64,000 nt of DNA from JAJEBT01 sp965214975 (GTDB lineage Bacteria > Pseudomonadota > Alphaproteobacteria > MPNO01 > UBA830). Below, piece by piece: positions 43,414 through 51,677 of the stretch. Location of the stretch: contig OZ244055.1 in the NCBI GenBank assembly GCA_965214975.1, positions 3,348,001 through 3,412,000 of the forward strand. Direction: 5' to 3'. Position 1 is the stretch's first letter. Every line of letters starts with the position of its first letter. Made by a program: the position numbers and the translations under genes. The notes below the pieces were generated by a model. The model worked only from the letters and a program-made list of their open reading frames with translations, searched no databases and was not told the origin of the DNA.

Positions 43414-44469
43414 TCACGGTCTCGCGCAGTCCGGAACCTTGCGGCCGGCCTCCTCCCAGGCCGCGACCGCGCCCGGGTGGTACTTGACCTGGTTCGGTCC
43501 GCACATTCCGGTGACCGCCGGATCGAGTTCGCCGATGGCCGAGTGCCGCATGTAGGCGGCCTTCTGCACGAACGCGTCGATGTTCCCGATCGCCACCTTG
43601 GTCAGGGCCTTGGCGAGATCGAAGCTCATGTTCGCGCGGACGATCTCTCCGCCGACCGTGGCCGGGCTGCGCCAGATGCCGTCGTCGGTCTTGATGTTCA
43701 CGCCTTCCTGCGGCTTGACCTCCTTCAGGTCCACGACGAAGGCTCCGGTGCCGGGACTCTTGAGGTATTTCTGCATCATCGGGCCGTCGTACACGTCCTT
43801 CGGAACCGAGAACAGGGTGATGTTGCCCGACGCCGACGCCCGCGTGATGCGGGTGTCGGGGAAGTAGATCGGCAGGACCATGGCGTCGCCGGAGCCGTCG
43901 GTGATGGTCTTGACCATCTGCGCCCAGTTCGCCTGGACGCCCTTGTAGTCCTTGCCGTCGCTGAGCCCGGTGACGATCTTCACCAGGGCGCGCGCGTTCG
44001 TCAGCGCCGCGCCGCGGGGCGGGCCGTTGACGACCTTCTTGCCCTTGAGGTCGCCCCAGCCCTTGACGCTGGAACTGTCGTAGGCGTACAGCCCCATCCC
44101 GCCGAAACGGTACGTGTAGAGCATGGCGAGCCCCTTCGCCATCTTCGCGCCCTTCTCCTTGCCCATCTTGGCGTAGGGGCCGGCGCCCTTGGACATCAGG
44201 AACGGCAGGATGAGCGGCGCCGCGGCGACGTCGGTCTTGCCCTCGGCGACGTTCTGGACCGAGTTCGTGAGGGTCTGGGAATCCAGCACCTGGAAATTCG
44301 CGATGCCCGCGGCCGCCGCGAGCTCGCCGAGCGTCGTGGTCGAGGTGTGGGGCGCGCCGCCCGGAGCCGCGGTCTCCGCGGTGAGGTTCTCCATCGCGTG
44401 GGCGGTCGCCGAGACGCCGGCGATCAGGCCGAACGCGGCCAGCCACTTGAGAAAGTTCGACGATGTCAT
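43414..44469 (-). CDS. TAXI family TRAP solute-binding protein, copy 2
   Basis: 351-residue paralog of copy 1 with the same architecture: signal peptide (about 1-25, cleaved near AHA-MENLTAET), HTSTTTLGELAAAAGIANFQ, NGPPRGAALTNARALVKIVTG and GNIDAFVQKAAYMRHS. It lies first in the three-gene set, so it may be the more abundant protein. The long open frame that continues upstream to 46497 is antisense to the channel and hydrolase genes and is not used; ATG 44469 begins the signal peptide. Divergence near the signal peptide and in ligand-facing parts could give the two proteins different ligands. Confidence 0.9.
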   Translation of the reverse strand: MTSSNFLKWLAAFGLIAGVSATAHAMENLTAETAAPGGAPHTSTTTLGELAAAAGIANFQVLDSQTLTNSVQNVAEGKTDVAAAPLILPFLMSKGAGPYAKMGKEKGAKMAKGLAMLYTYRFGGMGLYAYDSSSVKGWGDLKGKKVVNGPPRGAALTNARALVKIVTGLSDGKDYKGVQANWAQMVKTITDGSGDAMVLPIYFPDTRITRASASGNITLFSVPKDVYDGPMMQKYLKSPGTGAFVVDLKEVKPQEGVNIKTDDGIWRSPATVGGEIVRANMSFDLAKALTKVAIGNIDAFVQKAAYMRHSAIGELDPAVTGMCGPNQVKYHPGAVAAWEEAGRKVPDCARP

Positions 44470-44709
44470 CCGCTTCTCTCCCTTGTTTCTGCCGGGCGCG
44501 TGACCGCCCGGCCGGATTTTCCGGAAACGCTCGGAACGCGAGGCCGGGAAAACGGTTCCGCCGGCCGCGCGCGCCGATTGAGGGCCCGCGTCCGCCGGGA
44601 TTGAGCCGGAAACCCTAGCGGCCGGTCCCCGTTCGCGCAAGCCGGGGCGTTTCGCCAGGGGCGCGCGCCGGTGGCGGGGTCGGAGACCATGTCCGGATCC
44701 GGGAGCCTG

Positions 44710-44782
44710 GTGCGGTTCGTCGAGGCTTTCTGCCATCATGCAGGGGCCGTCCGTTGCGGACGGAACGGGCCAGGGGACCGGG
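44710..44782 (+). repeat. Intergenic repeat, copy upstream of the Na+ channel gene
   Basis: 73 bases closely matching 51516-51589, with shared blocks GCGGTTCG, GCCATCATGC and TTGCGGACGGAACGGGCCAG. A shorter diverged copy is at 27691. It lies between TAXI copy 2 and the channel gene. Confidence 0.65.
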
Positions 44783-44958
44783 TCTTGCAATCGCGGTGGA
44801 ACACCGGATATACGGACGATGCCGGGTGGGCGGTTCGCGTCCGGCCGGACGGCCCGGCGCTCCTCGCCGCGCTTCGCGGTGCCGTCGCCTTCACCGCCTG
44901 GTCCGCGGTCCGGCGGGCCGCGTTCGCCCGGGCGCGATCGACACGGGATCGCATCGCC

Positions 44959-45780
44959 ATGCGCAACCTCCGTTCGCGCGTCCTCCGGCTGGTCGAGCGC
45001 CCCGCCTTCCAGAACGCCGTCATGGGGCTGATCGCCGTCAATGCTGTGACGCTCGGACTCGAGACGTCTCCGTCGATGACGGCCGTGTTCGGGTCCGGTC
45101 TGCATCTGTTCGACCAGATCGTCGTCGGCGTGTTCTGCGTGGAGATCCTCCTGCGCCTGTACGCGCACCGGGGGGCGTTTTTCCGCGATCCGTGGAGCGT
45201 GTTCGACCTGGTCGTGGTGGCGGTCACGCTGGCGCCGGCGAACGAGTCCTTCGCCGTTCTCCGCGCGCTGCGCGTGCTGCGCGTCCTGCGCCTGGTCTCG
45301 GCCGTGCCCCGCCTCCGCCGCGTCGTCGCCGCGCTGCTGCGGGCGGTGCCGGGAGTGGCGTCGGTCAGCGCCCTGCTGCTTCTGGTGTTCTACGTTTTCG
45401 GCGTGATCACGACGAAGCTGTTCGGCGGAGCCTTCCCGGACTGGTTCGGCACGGTCGGCGCCTCCATGTACAGCCTGTTCCAGATCATGACGCTCGAGAG
45501 CTGGTCGATGGGGATCGTCCGGCCGGTGATGGAGGTCTATCCGTGGGCGTGGGCGGTTTTCGTGATCTTCATCGTCCTGTCGAGCTTCACCGTCCTCAAC
45601 CTCTTCATCGCGATCATGATCGATTCGATGCAGAGCCTGCACGAGGAGGAGCAGCAGCGTCTCGCGGAGGAGACCGGAAAGGCCGTCCACCGGGAATTCC
45701 TCATGCATGCCGACGACTACGAGAGGCTGCGCCGCGAGATCGAGGAGATCCGGAAACTGCTCGAGGAGCGCCGCCGCTGA
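44959..45780 (+). CDS. Voltage-gated sodium channel, NaChBac/NavAb family
   Basis: 273-residue six-helix channel subunit forming a homotetramer in the inner membrane. S1-S3 span about 14-93; the S4 voltage sensor at about 101-121 carries regularly spaced arginines (LRALRVLRVLRLVSAVPRLRR). The pore has selectivity filter TLESWS at 178-183, the bacterial Nav signature, followed by S6 (about 197-222). The C-terminal end (about 225-273) is charged and heptad-like, ending LRREIEEIRKLLEERRR, a likely four-helix coiled coil. ATG 44959 is chosen because S1 begins soon after; upstream in-frame starts would add over 90 unsupported residues. It converges on the SAM hydrolase gene. Confidence 0.93.
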   Translation: MRNLRSRVLRLVERPAFQNAVMGLIAVNAVTLGLETSPSMTAVFGSGLHLFDQIVVGVFCVEILLRLYAHRGAFFRDPWSVFDLVVVAVTLAPANESFAVLRALRVLRVLRLVSAVPRLRRVVAALLRAVPGVASVSALLLLVFYVFGVITTKLFGGAFPDWFGTVGASMYSLFQIMTLESWSMGIVRPVMEVYPWAWAVFVIFIVLSSFTVLNLFIAIMIDSMQSLHEEEQQRLAEETGKAVHREFLMHADDYERLRREIEEIRKLLEERRR

Positions 45781-45790
45781 GGCGCCGCCG

Positions 45791-46519
45791 CTATCGGCGG
45801 ACCGCCGCTTCCATGCCGACCTCGAGGCCGAACTCCGCGGCGGCGCTGCCGGCGCCGACCGCGACCTCGACCAGGCCGAGCGAGTTCTCGTACCAGAAGG
45901 GCGCGCCCGCCCCGGCTTCGGCGTAGATCCTGGCGTGTCGGAATTCCCGGCCGCCGGCCTCGACCACGGCCGACGCGGAGACGCCTTCGGCCCGCATTCC
46001 GGTGATCGCGTTGCCGTAGCGGTCGACGTGGACGATTTCAGCGAGATCGTCCGGCCAGTCCTCGCGCCGGATCCCGCCCATGCCCCGCGGTTCGGACGCG
46101 ACCGGACGCCCGGCGGCGAGGCGGGCCGCGACGGGCGCGAAGAGGTCGCGGCCGTGGAAGGTGTCCGAAAGCCGCTCCGGCCTCCACGCGATGACGCTGA
46201 ACGCGATCGTCGAGGCGCGTCGCAGGACGAACTCGAACAGCCCGTTGTCGGGGCCGACGAAACGGCGCCCGTCGGCGGAGACGATGCAGGGCGCGCGGTC
46301 GGAGCCGACCGACGGATCGACCACGGCCGCCACGACGGCGTCCTCCGGCAGGCAGCCGACGAGACGCGCGAGAAGGAAGGCCGCCGGCTTGACGCGGGCG
46401 GCCGGCGCGTCGTGCATGAGGTCGATGACCGGATGGCCGGGAGCCTCCCGTTCGAGGACCGCCCTGACCTGCCCGACATAGAGGCTGCCCGGCCCAAAGT
46501 CGGTGAACAGCGCGATCAT
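45791..46519 (-). CDS. SAM hydrolase (S-adenosyl-L-methionine hydroxide adenosyltransferase, DUF62)
   Basis: 242-residue member of the family that includes fluorinase and chlorinase. It splits SAM to adenosine and methionine using water. The diagnostic hydrolase triad is complete: Asp68 and Arg75 in VVDPSVGSDRAP and His122 in DTFHGRDLFAPVAA, so it is not a halogenase. It begins IALFTDFGPGSLYVGQ, the family hallmark. The gene converges on the channel gene (11 bases apart) and is divergent from ribF. Physiological role is unclear; SAM clearance is a common proposal. Confidence 0.93.
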   Translation of the reverse strand: MIALFTDFGPGSLYVGQVRAVLEREAPGHPVIDLMHDAPAARVKPAAFLLARLVGCLPEDAVVAAVVDPSVGSDRAPCIVSADGRRFVGPDNGLFEFVLRRASTIAFSVIAWRPERLSDTFHGRDLFAPVAARLAAGRPVASEPRGMGGIRREDWPDDLAEIVHVDRYGNAITGMRAEGVSASAVVEAGGREFRHARIYAEAGAGAPFWYENSLGLVEVAVGAGSAAAEFGLEVGMEAAVRR

Positions 46520-46608
46520 GGCACCGCATCATGGAGAGGCGGGCCCGGGCCCGCAAGCCGTCCGCGGAGATTGACTCGCCCCCATGCCGCGGCTACCTAC
46601 CCGTGGCC

Positions 46609-47577
46609 ATGAAAATCTTCCGGCATGTCGCGGGCCTGCCCGAAGCGGTCCACGGTTCGTCGGTCGTGGTCGGCAACTTCGACGGCGTGCATGTCGGGCA
46701 CCGGACGGTGATCGAGCGGGCGCGGGCAATGGCCGCCGAACGCGGTGCGCCGCTTTCCGTGCTCACCTTCGAGCCGCATCCGCGCCGCTTCTTCCGGCCC
46801 GGCGAGCCGCCCTTCCAGCTGACGCCGCTGAGGGGCAAGGTGCGGCTGCTCGACGGCATCGGCGTCGACAACCTGCTGGTCGCGCATTTCGACGACGAGA
46901 TGTCGCGGGTCTCGCACCGGGACTTCGTCCGGCGGTTCCTGGTCGAGGGGTTCCGCGCCGGACAGGTCATCGTCGGCCACGACTTCGTCTTCGGGGCCGG
47001 CCGCGGCGGCGACGTCGGGTATCTCCGCGCGCGCGCCCGGGAGGACGGCTTCGACCTTCGCGTCGTGGAGGCCGTGACCGCCGCCGACGGCACCGTGTTC
47101 TCCTCGACTTCCATCCGGACCCTGCTCGCCGAAGGCCGGCCCCGCGCGGCGGCCGAGCTGCTCGGCCGCCCCTGGGAGATCGAGGGCCGCGTGCTGCACG
47201 GCGACCGCCGCGGCCGCGGCATCGGGTTCCCGACGGCGAACGTCTCGCTCGAGGGCTACGTCCGCCCCGCGCTCGGCGTCTACGCGGTCTTCGCCGGCGT
47301 CGAGGAGGCCGGTCGCGTGGTCTGGCATCACGGCTGCGCCAACATCGGCCGGCGGCCGACCTTCGGCAAGGAGGACGTCAACGTCGAGGTCTACATCCTC
47401 GACTTCGCCGACGACATCTACGACCGGCTGCTGCGCGTCGCACTGGTCGAGCACATCCGGCCCGAAAGGAAATTCGACGGCGTCGCCGAGCTGCGCGAGC
47501 AGATAGCGCGCGACAGCCGCGACGCGCGTCGGCTGCTCGAGGGACTCCCGGACGGCGACCTCATGTCGCCGGCGTGA
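46609..47577 (+). CDS. ribF: Bifunctional riboflavin kinase/FAD synthetase
   Basis: 322-residue enzyme turning riboflavin into FMN and then FAD. The N-terminal adenylyltransferase domain shows VVVGNFDGVHVGHRTVI, TFEPHPRRFF and FSSTSIRTLL; the C-terminal kinase domain has GDRRGRGIGFPTANVSL and GCANIGRRPTFGKEDVNVEVYI. ATG 46609 is the family start. lspA starts 30 bases after its stop. In many relatives ileS lies between ribF and lspA, but here there is no room. Confidence 0.95.
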   Translation: MKIFRHVAGLPEAVHGSSVVVGNFDGVHVGHRTVIERARAMAAERGAPLSVLTFEPHPRRFFRPGEPPFQLTPLRGKVRLLDGIGVDNLLVAHFDDEMSRVSHRDFVRRFLVEGFRAGQVIVGHDFVFGAGRGGDVGYLRARAREDGFDLRVVEAVTAADGTVFSSTSIRTLLAEGRPRAAAELLGRPWEIEGRVLHGDRRGRGIGFPTANVSLEGYVRPALGVYAVFAGVEEAGRVVWHHGCANIGRRPTFGKEDVNVEVYILDFADDIYDRLLRVALVEHIRPERKFDGVAELREQIARDSRDARRLLEGLPDGDLMSPA

Positions 47578-47607
47578 CGCGGTGGACCGCCGTCGGAAGG
47601 GGATGCG

Positions 47608-48078
47608 GTGCTGCGCCCGGGGCTGACGCTCGCGGCGGTCGTCCTGCTGCTCGACCAGCTGTCCAAGCTGTGGATCGTCCATGGCGTGATGGCGCCGCCG
47701 CGCACGATCGAGATCGCGCCGTTCCTCAATCTCGTCATGGTCTGGAACCGGGGGGTGAGCTTCGGGTTGCTGGGCGGCGCCGCGCCGTGGGTTCCGCACG
47801 CCATCGCGGCGCTGTCGCTCTCCGTCTGCGTCCTGCTCGCGGTCTGGCTGGCGCGCACGCGGAGCCGCCTGCTCGCCGCGGCGCTCGGGCTGGTGATCGG
47901 CGGCGCCGCCGGGAACCTCGTCGACCGGGTCGCGCACGGCGCGGTCGCCGACTTTCTCGACTTCCACGCCTTCGGGCATCACTGGCCGGCCTTCAACGTC
48001 GCCGACGCCGCGATCACGTGCGGCGTCGCGGTTCTGGTTATCGAGGCGTTGATTTTGGCGCCGCGCGGGGATAGATAA
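47608..48078 (+). CDS. lspA: Lipoprotein signal peptidase
   Basis: 156-residue inner-membrane aspartic protease that cleaves diacylglyceryl prolipoproteins. Four helices with VVLLLDQLSKLWI, NLVMVWNRGVSFGLL, and the catalytic Asp pair in GNLVDRVAHGAVADFLDFH and FNVADAAI. Start GTG 47608 has GGAAGGGG just ahead. It is followed 32 bases later by a lipoprotein gene of the DUF3035 family, likely a substrate. Confidence 0.95.
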   Translation: MLRPGLTLAAVVLLLDQLSKLWIVHGVMAPPRTIEIAPFLNLVMVWNRGVSFGLLGGAAPWVPHAIAALSLSVCVLLAVWLARTRSRLLAAALGLVIGGAAGNLVDRVAHGAVADFLDFHAFGHHWPAFNVADAAITCGVAVLVIEALILAPRGDR

Positions 48079-48110
48079 CGCTCCATGGCTGCCTTACCGG
48101 GAACGGCACG

Positions 48111-48653
48111 ATGAGATGCGCGGGGCGAACGGTCCTGCTCGCGGCGGCCGGCGCGCTGGCGCTGGCGGGCTGTGAATCGGCCCGGGACGCGATGGGGTTC
48201 GGCAAGCGGCAGATCGACGAGTTCGCGGTGGTCCCCCGGGCGCCGCTGAGCCTGCCTCCGGATTTCTCGCTCCGGCCGCCGCGCCCGGGGGCGAAGCGGC
48301 CACAGGAGGTGAGCCCCGTCGACCGGGCGCGGCAGGCGCTGGTCGGGAGCGCGGAGACGGGGGCCGAAGGGGAAGCGGCCTCGTCCGCCGAGCGGGCCTT
48401 TCTGCAGAGCGCCGGCGCGACCGGGACCGATCCGGACATCCGCGCCAAGATCGACCGCGAATCCGGTGTCCTGTCCCAGGTCGACGGGGGTTTCGTCGAG
48501 CGCCTGATGTTCTGGCGGACGGAACGCGGGGCCGGTGCCGTCGTCGATCCGGCGAAGGAGGCCGAACGGCTGCGCGAGAACGCCGCCGCGGGAAAGCCGG
48601 TCACCGAAGGGGAAACCCCGCTCATCAGGCGCGACCGCGGAGGCTGGCGCTAG
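48111..48653 (+). CDS. DUF3035 family lipoprotein
   Basis: 180-residue protein with a lipoprotein signal peptide; the lipobox LALAGC places the modified Cys near residue 21, and the next residues ES suit outer-membrane sorting. The body has DEFAVVPRAPLSLPPDFSL, the mark of the DUF3035 (beta-barrel assembly BamF-like) family in alphaproteobacteria, and a low-complexity polar C-terminus. Gene order lspA-DUF3035-M16-M16 is conserved in that class. BamF role is an inference by family. Confidence 0.85.
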   Translation: MRCAGRTVLLAAAGALALAGCESARDAMGFGKRQIDEFAVVPRAPLSLPPDFSLRPPRPGAKRPQEVSPVDRARQALVGSAETGAEGEAASSAERAFLQSAGATGTDPDIRAKIDRESGVLSQVDGGFVERLMFWRTERGAGAVVDPAKEAERLRENAAAGKPVTEGETPLIRRDRGGWR

Positions 48654-48699
48654 CGGCGCCGCGCCCGCTTCCGGCTTTCGGCAGGGCGCAGGAGAGAAC

Positions 48700-50052
48700 G
48701 TGACGCTTTCCGCGGCCGCACGGAGGACGGGGGCCCTCGTTCTGGCGTCGCTGGCGCCTCTTTCCGTCCCCGCCGAAGCCGGCGTGTTCTTTCCCGGAAC
48801 CTTCACGCTGGACAACGGCCTGAGGGTGGTCGTGATCGAGAACCGCCGCGCGCCGGTGGTCGTCCAGTACGTCTGGTACCGCGTCGGTTCCGCCGACGAG
48901 CCCCCCGGCCAGTCCGGGGCGGCGCACCTCCTCGAGCACCTGATGTTCAAGGGCTCCGGGGCGGAGGGGCCCGGCGGGTTCTCGCGGATCATCGACCGCA
49001 TCGGGGCCGTGGACAACGCCTTCACCTCGAACGACTTCACCGGGTATTTCCAGCGGGTCTCGACGCGCGGGCTCGAAACCGTCATGCGCCTCGAGGCCGA
49101 CCGCATGCGCAACCTCTCGCTGACCGACGAGACCGTGCGGGCCGAGAGGGGCGTGGTCGAGGAGGAGCGGCTGTCGCGCACCGACAACGCGCCGTCCGCC
49201 CAGCTGCGCGAGCAGATGCGGCGCGCGCTCTTTCTGAACCACCCCTACGGCCGCCCGGTCATCGGCTGGCTCGACGAGATCCGCGGGCTGACGCGGGAGC
49301 GGATCCTGGCCTTCCACCGCCGCCACTACGCACCCGACAACGCGATGCTGGTCGTCGCCGGGGACGTCACGGCCGAGCGGGTCCGCGAACTCGCGGAGAG
49401 GCATTACGGCCCGATCCCGCGCGGCGGCGCGGCGCCCCGCGCGCGGCCGAAGGAGCCGCCGCATCGCGCCGCCCGCCGGGTGATCCTGAAGAGTCCGCGC
49501 GTCAGGACGCCGTCCTGGTCGCGGATCCATCTCGCGCCGAGCTTCGCGGCCGACGAGGACGGCCATGCCTACGGGCTCGAGGTGCTCGCCGAGGTGCTGG
49601 GCGGCGGAACCACGAGCCGGCTCTACCGCAGTCTCGTCGTCGAACGGCAGGTCGCCGTCGACGCCGGCGCCTGGTACGCCGGCGACGGACTCGACTACGG
49701 AATCTTCGGGCTCCACGCCGCTCTCCGGCCGGACGCCGACGTCGACGCCGTCGAGGAGGCGTTTCTCTCGACGGTCGAGGCGGCGCTTCGCGACGGTTTC
49801 GACGATGCCGACGTCGCCCGCGCGAAAAAGGGCCTGGCCGCCGCGGCCGTCTACGCCCGCGACAGCCTGGGCGCGGGCGCCCGCGCCTTCGGTCGCGCCT
49901 TCACCCAGGGCCGCACGATCGAGGACGTCGAGGCCTGGCCCGAGCGCATCGCCGCGGTCACGGGGGAGCAGGTCGCCGCCGCGGCGAAGGCCGTGCTCGA
50001 CGAGAGGCGTTCGGTCACCGGGATCCTGCTGCCGGAAAGGGCGAAGCCGTGA
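48700..50052 (+). CDS. M16 family zinc metallopeptidase, active-type subunit
   Basis: 450-residue exported peptidase of the pitrilysin/processing-peptidase family. The inverted zinc motif HLLEH is present at residues 76-80, with a downstream Glu in RGVVEEERL as third ligand, so this subunit should be catalytic. An N-terminal hydrophobic stretch (about 8-26, ending near AEAGVFFPG) suggests a periplasmic location. GTG 48700 has GGAGAG upstream. Its TGA overlaps the next gene's GTG (GTGA at 50049-50052). It likely pairs with the inactive partner to degrade peptides. Confidence 0.92.
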   Translation: MTLSAAARRTGALVLASLAPLSVPAEAGVFFPGTFTLDNGLRVVVIENRRAPVVVQYVWYRVGSADEPPGQSGAAHLLEHLMFKGSGAEGPGGFSRIIDRIGAVDNAFTSNDFTGYFQRVSTRGLETVMRLEADRMRNLSLTDETVRAERGVVEEERLSRTDNAPSAQLREQMRRALFLNHPYGRPVIGWLDEIRGLTRERILAFHRRHYAPDNAMLVVAGDVTAERVRELAERHYGPIPRGGAAPRARPKEPPHRAARRVILKSPRVRTPSWSRIHLAPSFAADEDGHAYGLEVLAEVLGGGTTSRLYRSLVVERQVAVDAGAWYAGDGLDYGIFGLHAALRPDADVDAVEEAFLSTVEAALRDGFDDADVARAKKGLAAAAVYARDSLGAGARAFGRAFTQGRTIEDVEAWPERIAAVTGEQVAAAAKAVLDERRSVTGILLPERAKP

Positions 50053-51383
50053 GACGCCGCCTCCGCCTGCTGGCGGCCGCCGGCCTCGCCGCAGCCGCCG
50101 TCTGCGGGCCGGCGCGCGCCATCGAGATCCAGAAGGTCGTTTCCGCCAGGGGCGTCGTCGCCTGGTTCGTGCCGGACCGTTCGGTTCCGTTGGTGACCCT
50201 GGGCTTCGCGTTCCGCCGCGCGGGCTGGTCGGCCGATCCCGCGGGCCGGAACGGCACGGCGGAGATGGTCTCCGGTCTTCTCGACGAGGGTGCGGGCGGC
50301 ATGGACGCCCAGGCGTTCCAGAAGGCCGTCGAGGACATCGCCGCGCGGCTGTCCTTCTCCGCCGGGCGCGACGAGTTCCGCGGCCGGTTGCAGACGCTTT
50401 CCGCCGAACGGGGGCGCGCCTTCGAGCTGCTCCGCCTCGCGCTTTCCGAACCGCGCTTCGACGGCGACGCCGTGTCGCGCGTCCGCCGGCAGACGCTCGC
50501 CTTGCTGTCGAGGCGGGCGGAAGACCCCGAACGGATCGCCGGTCGGACATGGAACGAAACCCTGTTCCCCGGCCACGCCTACGGCCGGCCGGGCTCGGGA
50601 ACCGCGGAAACGGTCGCCGCGATCACGGCGGGCGACCTCAGGGGTTTCGTCGAAAGCCGCTTCGGCCGCGACCGTCTGGTGATCGGCGCCGTGGGCGACA
50701 TCGGGGCGGATGAGCTCGCGGAACGTCTGGACCAGGTCTTCGGCGGCCTGCCGCGGCGGGCCTCGTCGTCTCCGAGGATCGCCCGCATCCGTCCCGCGGC
50801 GGCGGGCAGGGTCGTCGTCGTTCGCAAGGAGATCCCCCAGAGCGTGATCCGGTTCGGGCACGAAGGCATCGCGCGCGGCGATCCCGACTGGTACGCCGCG
50901 GCGCTGGCGGTCCACGCGCTCGGCGGCGGCCAGTCGTCGCGCCTGTTCCGAGAGGTCCGCGGGAAGCGCGGACTGGCCTATTCGGTCGCGTCCTGGCTCG
51001 ACCCCATGGACGGCGCGGCGGTGCTCGCCGGGTGGGTCGCGACCCGCAACGCGCGGGCGGCCGAGTCTCTCGCGCTCGTCCGGTCGGAATGGCGGCGCAT
51101 CGCCGAGCACGGCATCACCGAAACGGAACTCCGCGACGCCAAGAGCCACGTCAACGGCTCGTTTCCGCTCCGGCTCGCGTCGGGCCGCGGAATCGCGCGG
51201 GCGCTGGTCGGAGTCCAGCTGTCCCGTCTCGGCATTTCCTACCTCGGCCGCCGCGCCCGCCTGTTCGACCGCGTCACGCTCGCCGACGCGAACCGCGTGG
51301 CGCGCCGGCTGTTTCGCGAACGCGATCTCACGGTCGTGATCGTCGGCGATCCCGCGGGCATCCGCGAGACGCCCCGGCCCTGA
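50049..51383 (+). CDS. M16 family peptidase-like protein, inactive partner
   Basis: 444-residue homolog of the preceding gene without the HxxEH zinc motif; the corresponding region reads GTAEMVSGLLDEGAGG. It has a signal peptide (about 1-23, cleaved near ARA-IEIQK) and the C-terminal M16 features HALGGGQSSRLFREVRGKRGLAYS. In such pairs the inactive subunit shapes the substrate cage. It overlaps the active subunit gene by four bases and is followed by a 294-base gap holding a repeat. Confidence 0.9.
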   Translation: MRRRLRLLAAAGLAAAAVCGPARAIEIQKVVSARGVVAWFVPDRSVPLVTLGFAFRRAGWSADPAGRNGTAEMVSGLLDEGAGGMDAQAFQKAVEDIAARLSFSAGRDEFRGRLQTLSAERGRAFELLRLALSEPRFDGDAVSRVRRQTLALLSRRAEDPERIAGRTWNETLFPGHAYGRPGSGTAETVAAITAGDLRGFVESRFGRDRLVIGAVGDIGADELAERLDQVFGGLPRRASSSPRIARIRPAAAGRVVVVRKEIPQSVIRFGHEGIARGDPDWYAAALAVHALGGGQSSRLFREVRGKRGLAYSVASWLDPMDGAAVLAGWVATRNARAAESLALVRSEWRRIAEHGITETELRDAKSHVNGSFPLRLASGRGIARALVGVQLSRLGISYLGRRARLFDRVTLADANRVARRLFRERDLTVVIVGDPAGIRETPRP

Positions 51384-51515
51384 ATTCCCGCGACGTCCGG
51401 AACCCGGACGGCGACCGGAGGATCCCCGCGCCGGATGCACCCGACGACCCTGTGCCGTTCCCGGGATCTTTCCCGCGACGGCGTCGGCAGGCTCCCGGCT
51501 TCACCGGAGCGCGTG

Positions 51516-51589
51516 GCGCGGTTCGGCGAGGCTCTCCGCCATCATGCGGGTTCCCGTCGGTTGCGGACGGAACGGGCCAGGGAACCGGG
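51516..51589 (+). repeat. Intergenic repeat, copy upstream of pgi
   Basis: 74 bases matching 44710-44782 apart from one extra base and scattered substitutions; shares TTGCGGACGGAACGGGCCAG. Lies in the 294-base gap between the M16 gene and pgi, which shows no gene of its own. Confidence 0.65.
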
Positions 51590-51677
51590 AGCGACCGGAA
51601 AGGCCAGCGCCCGCAGCCGTTCGATTCGTCCGTCGCGGGTGATTCATGCTTATATCGCGTCAGTGGGAGAATCGACC

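Noticed and set aside
45784..45799. CCGCCGCTATCGGCGG hairpin at the channel/hydrolase junction as terminator
   Set aside because: Short 6-bp stem overlapping the SAM hydrolase stop with no T-run; too weak to call.
44470..46497. Minus-strand extension of the TAXI copy 2 frame
   Set aside because: It runs antisense through the sodium channel gene and through another frame of the SAM hydrolase; the signal peptide at 44469 marks the true start.
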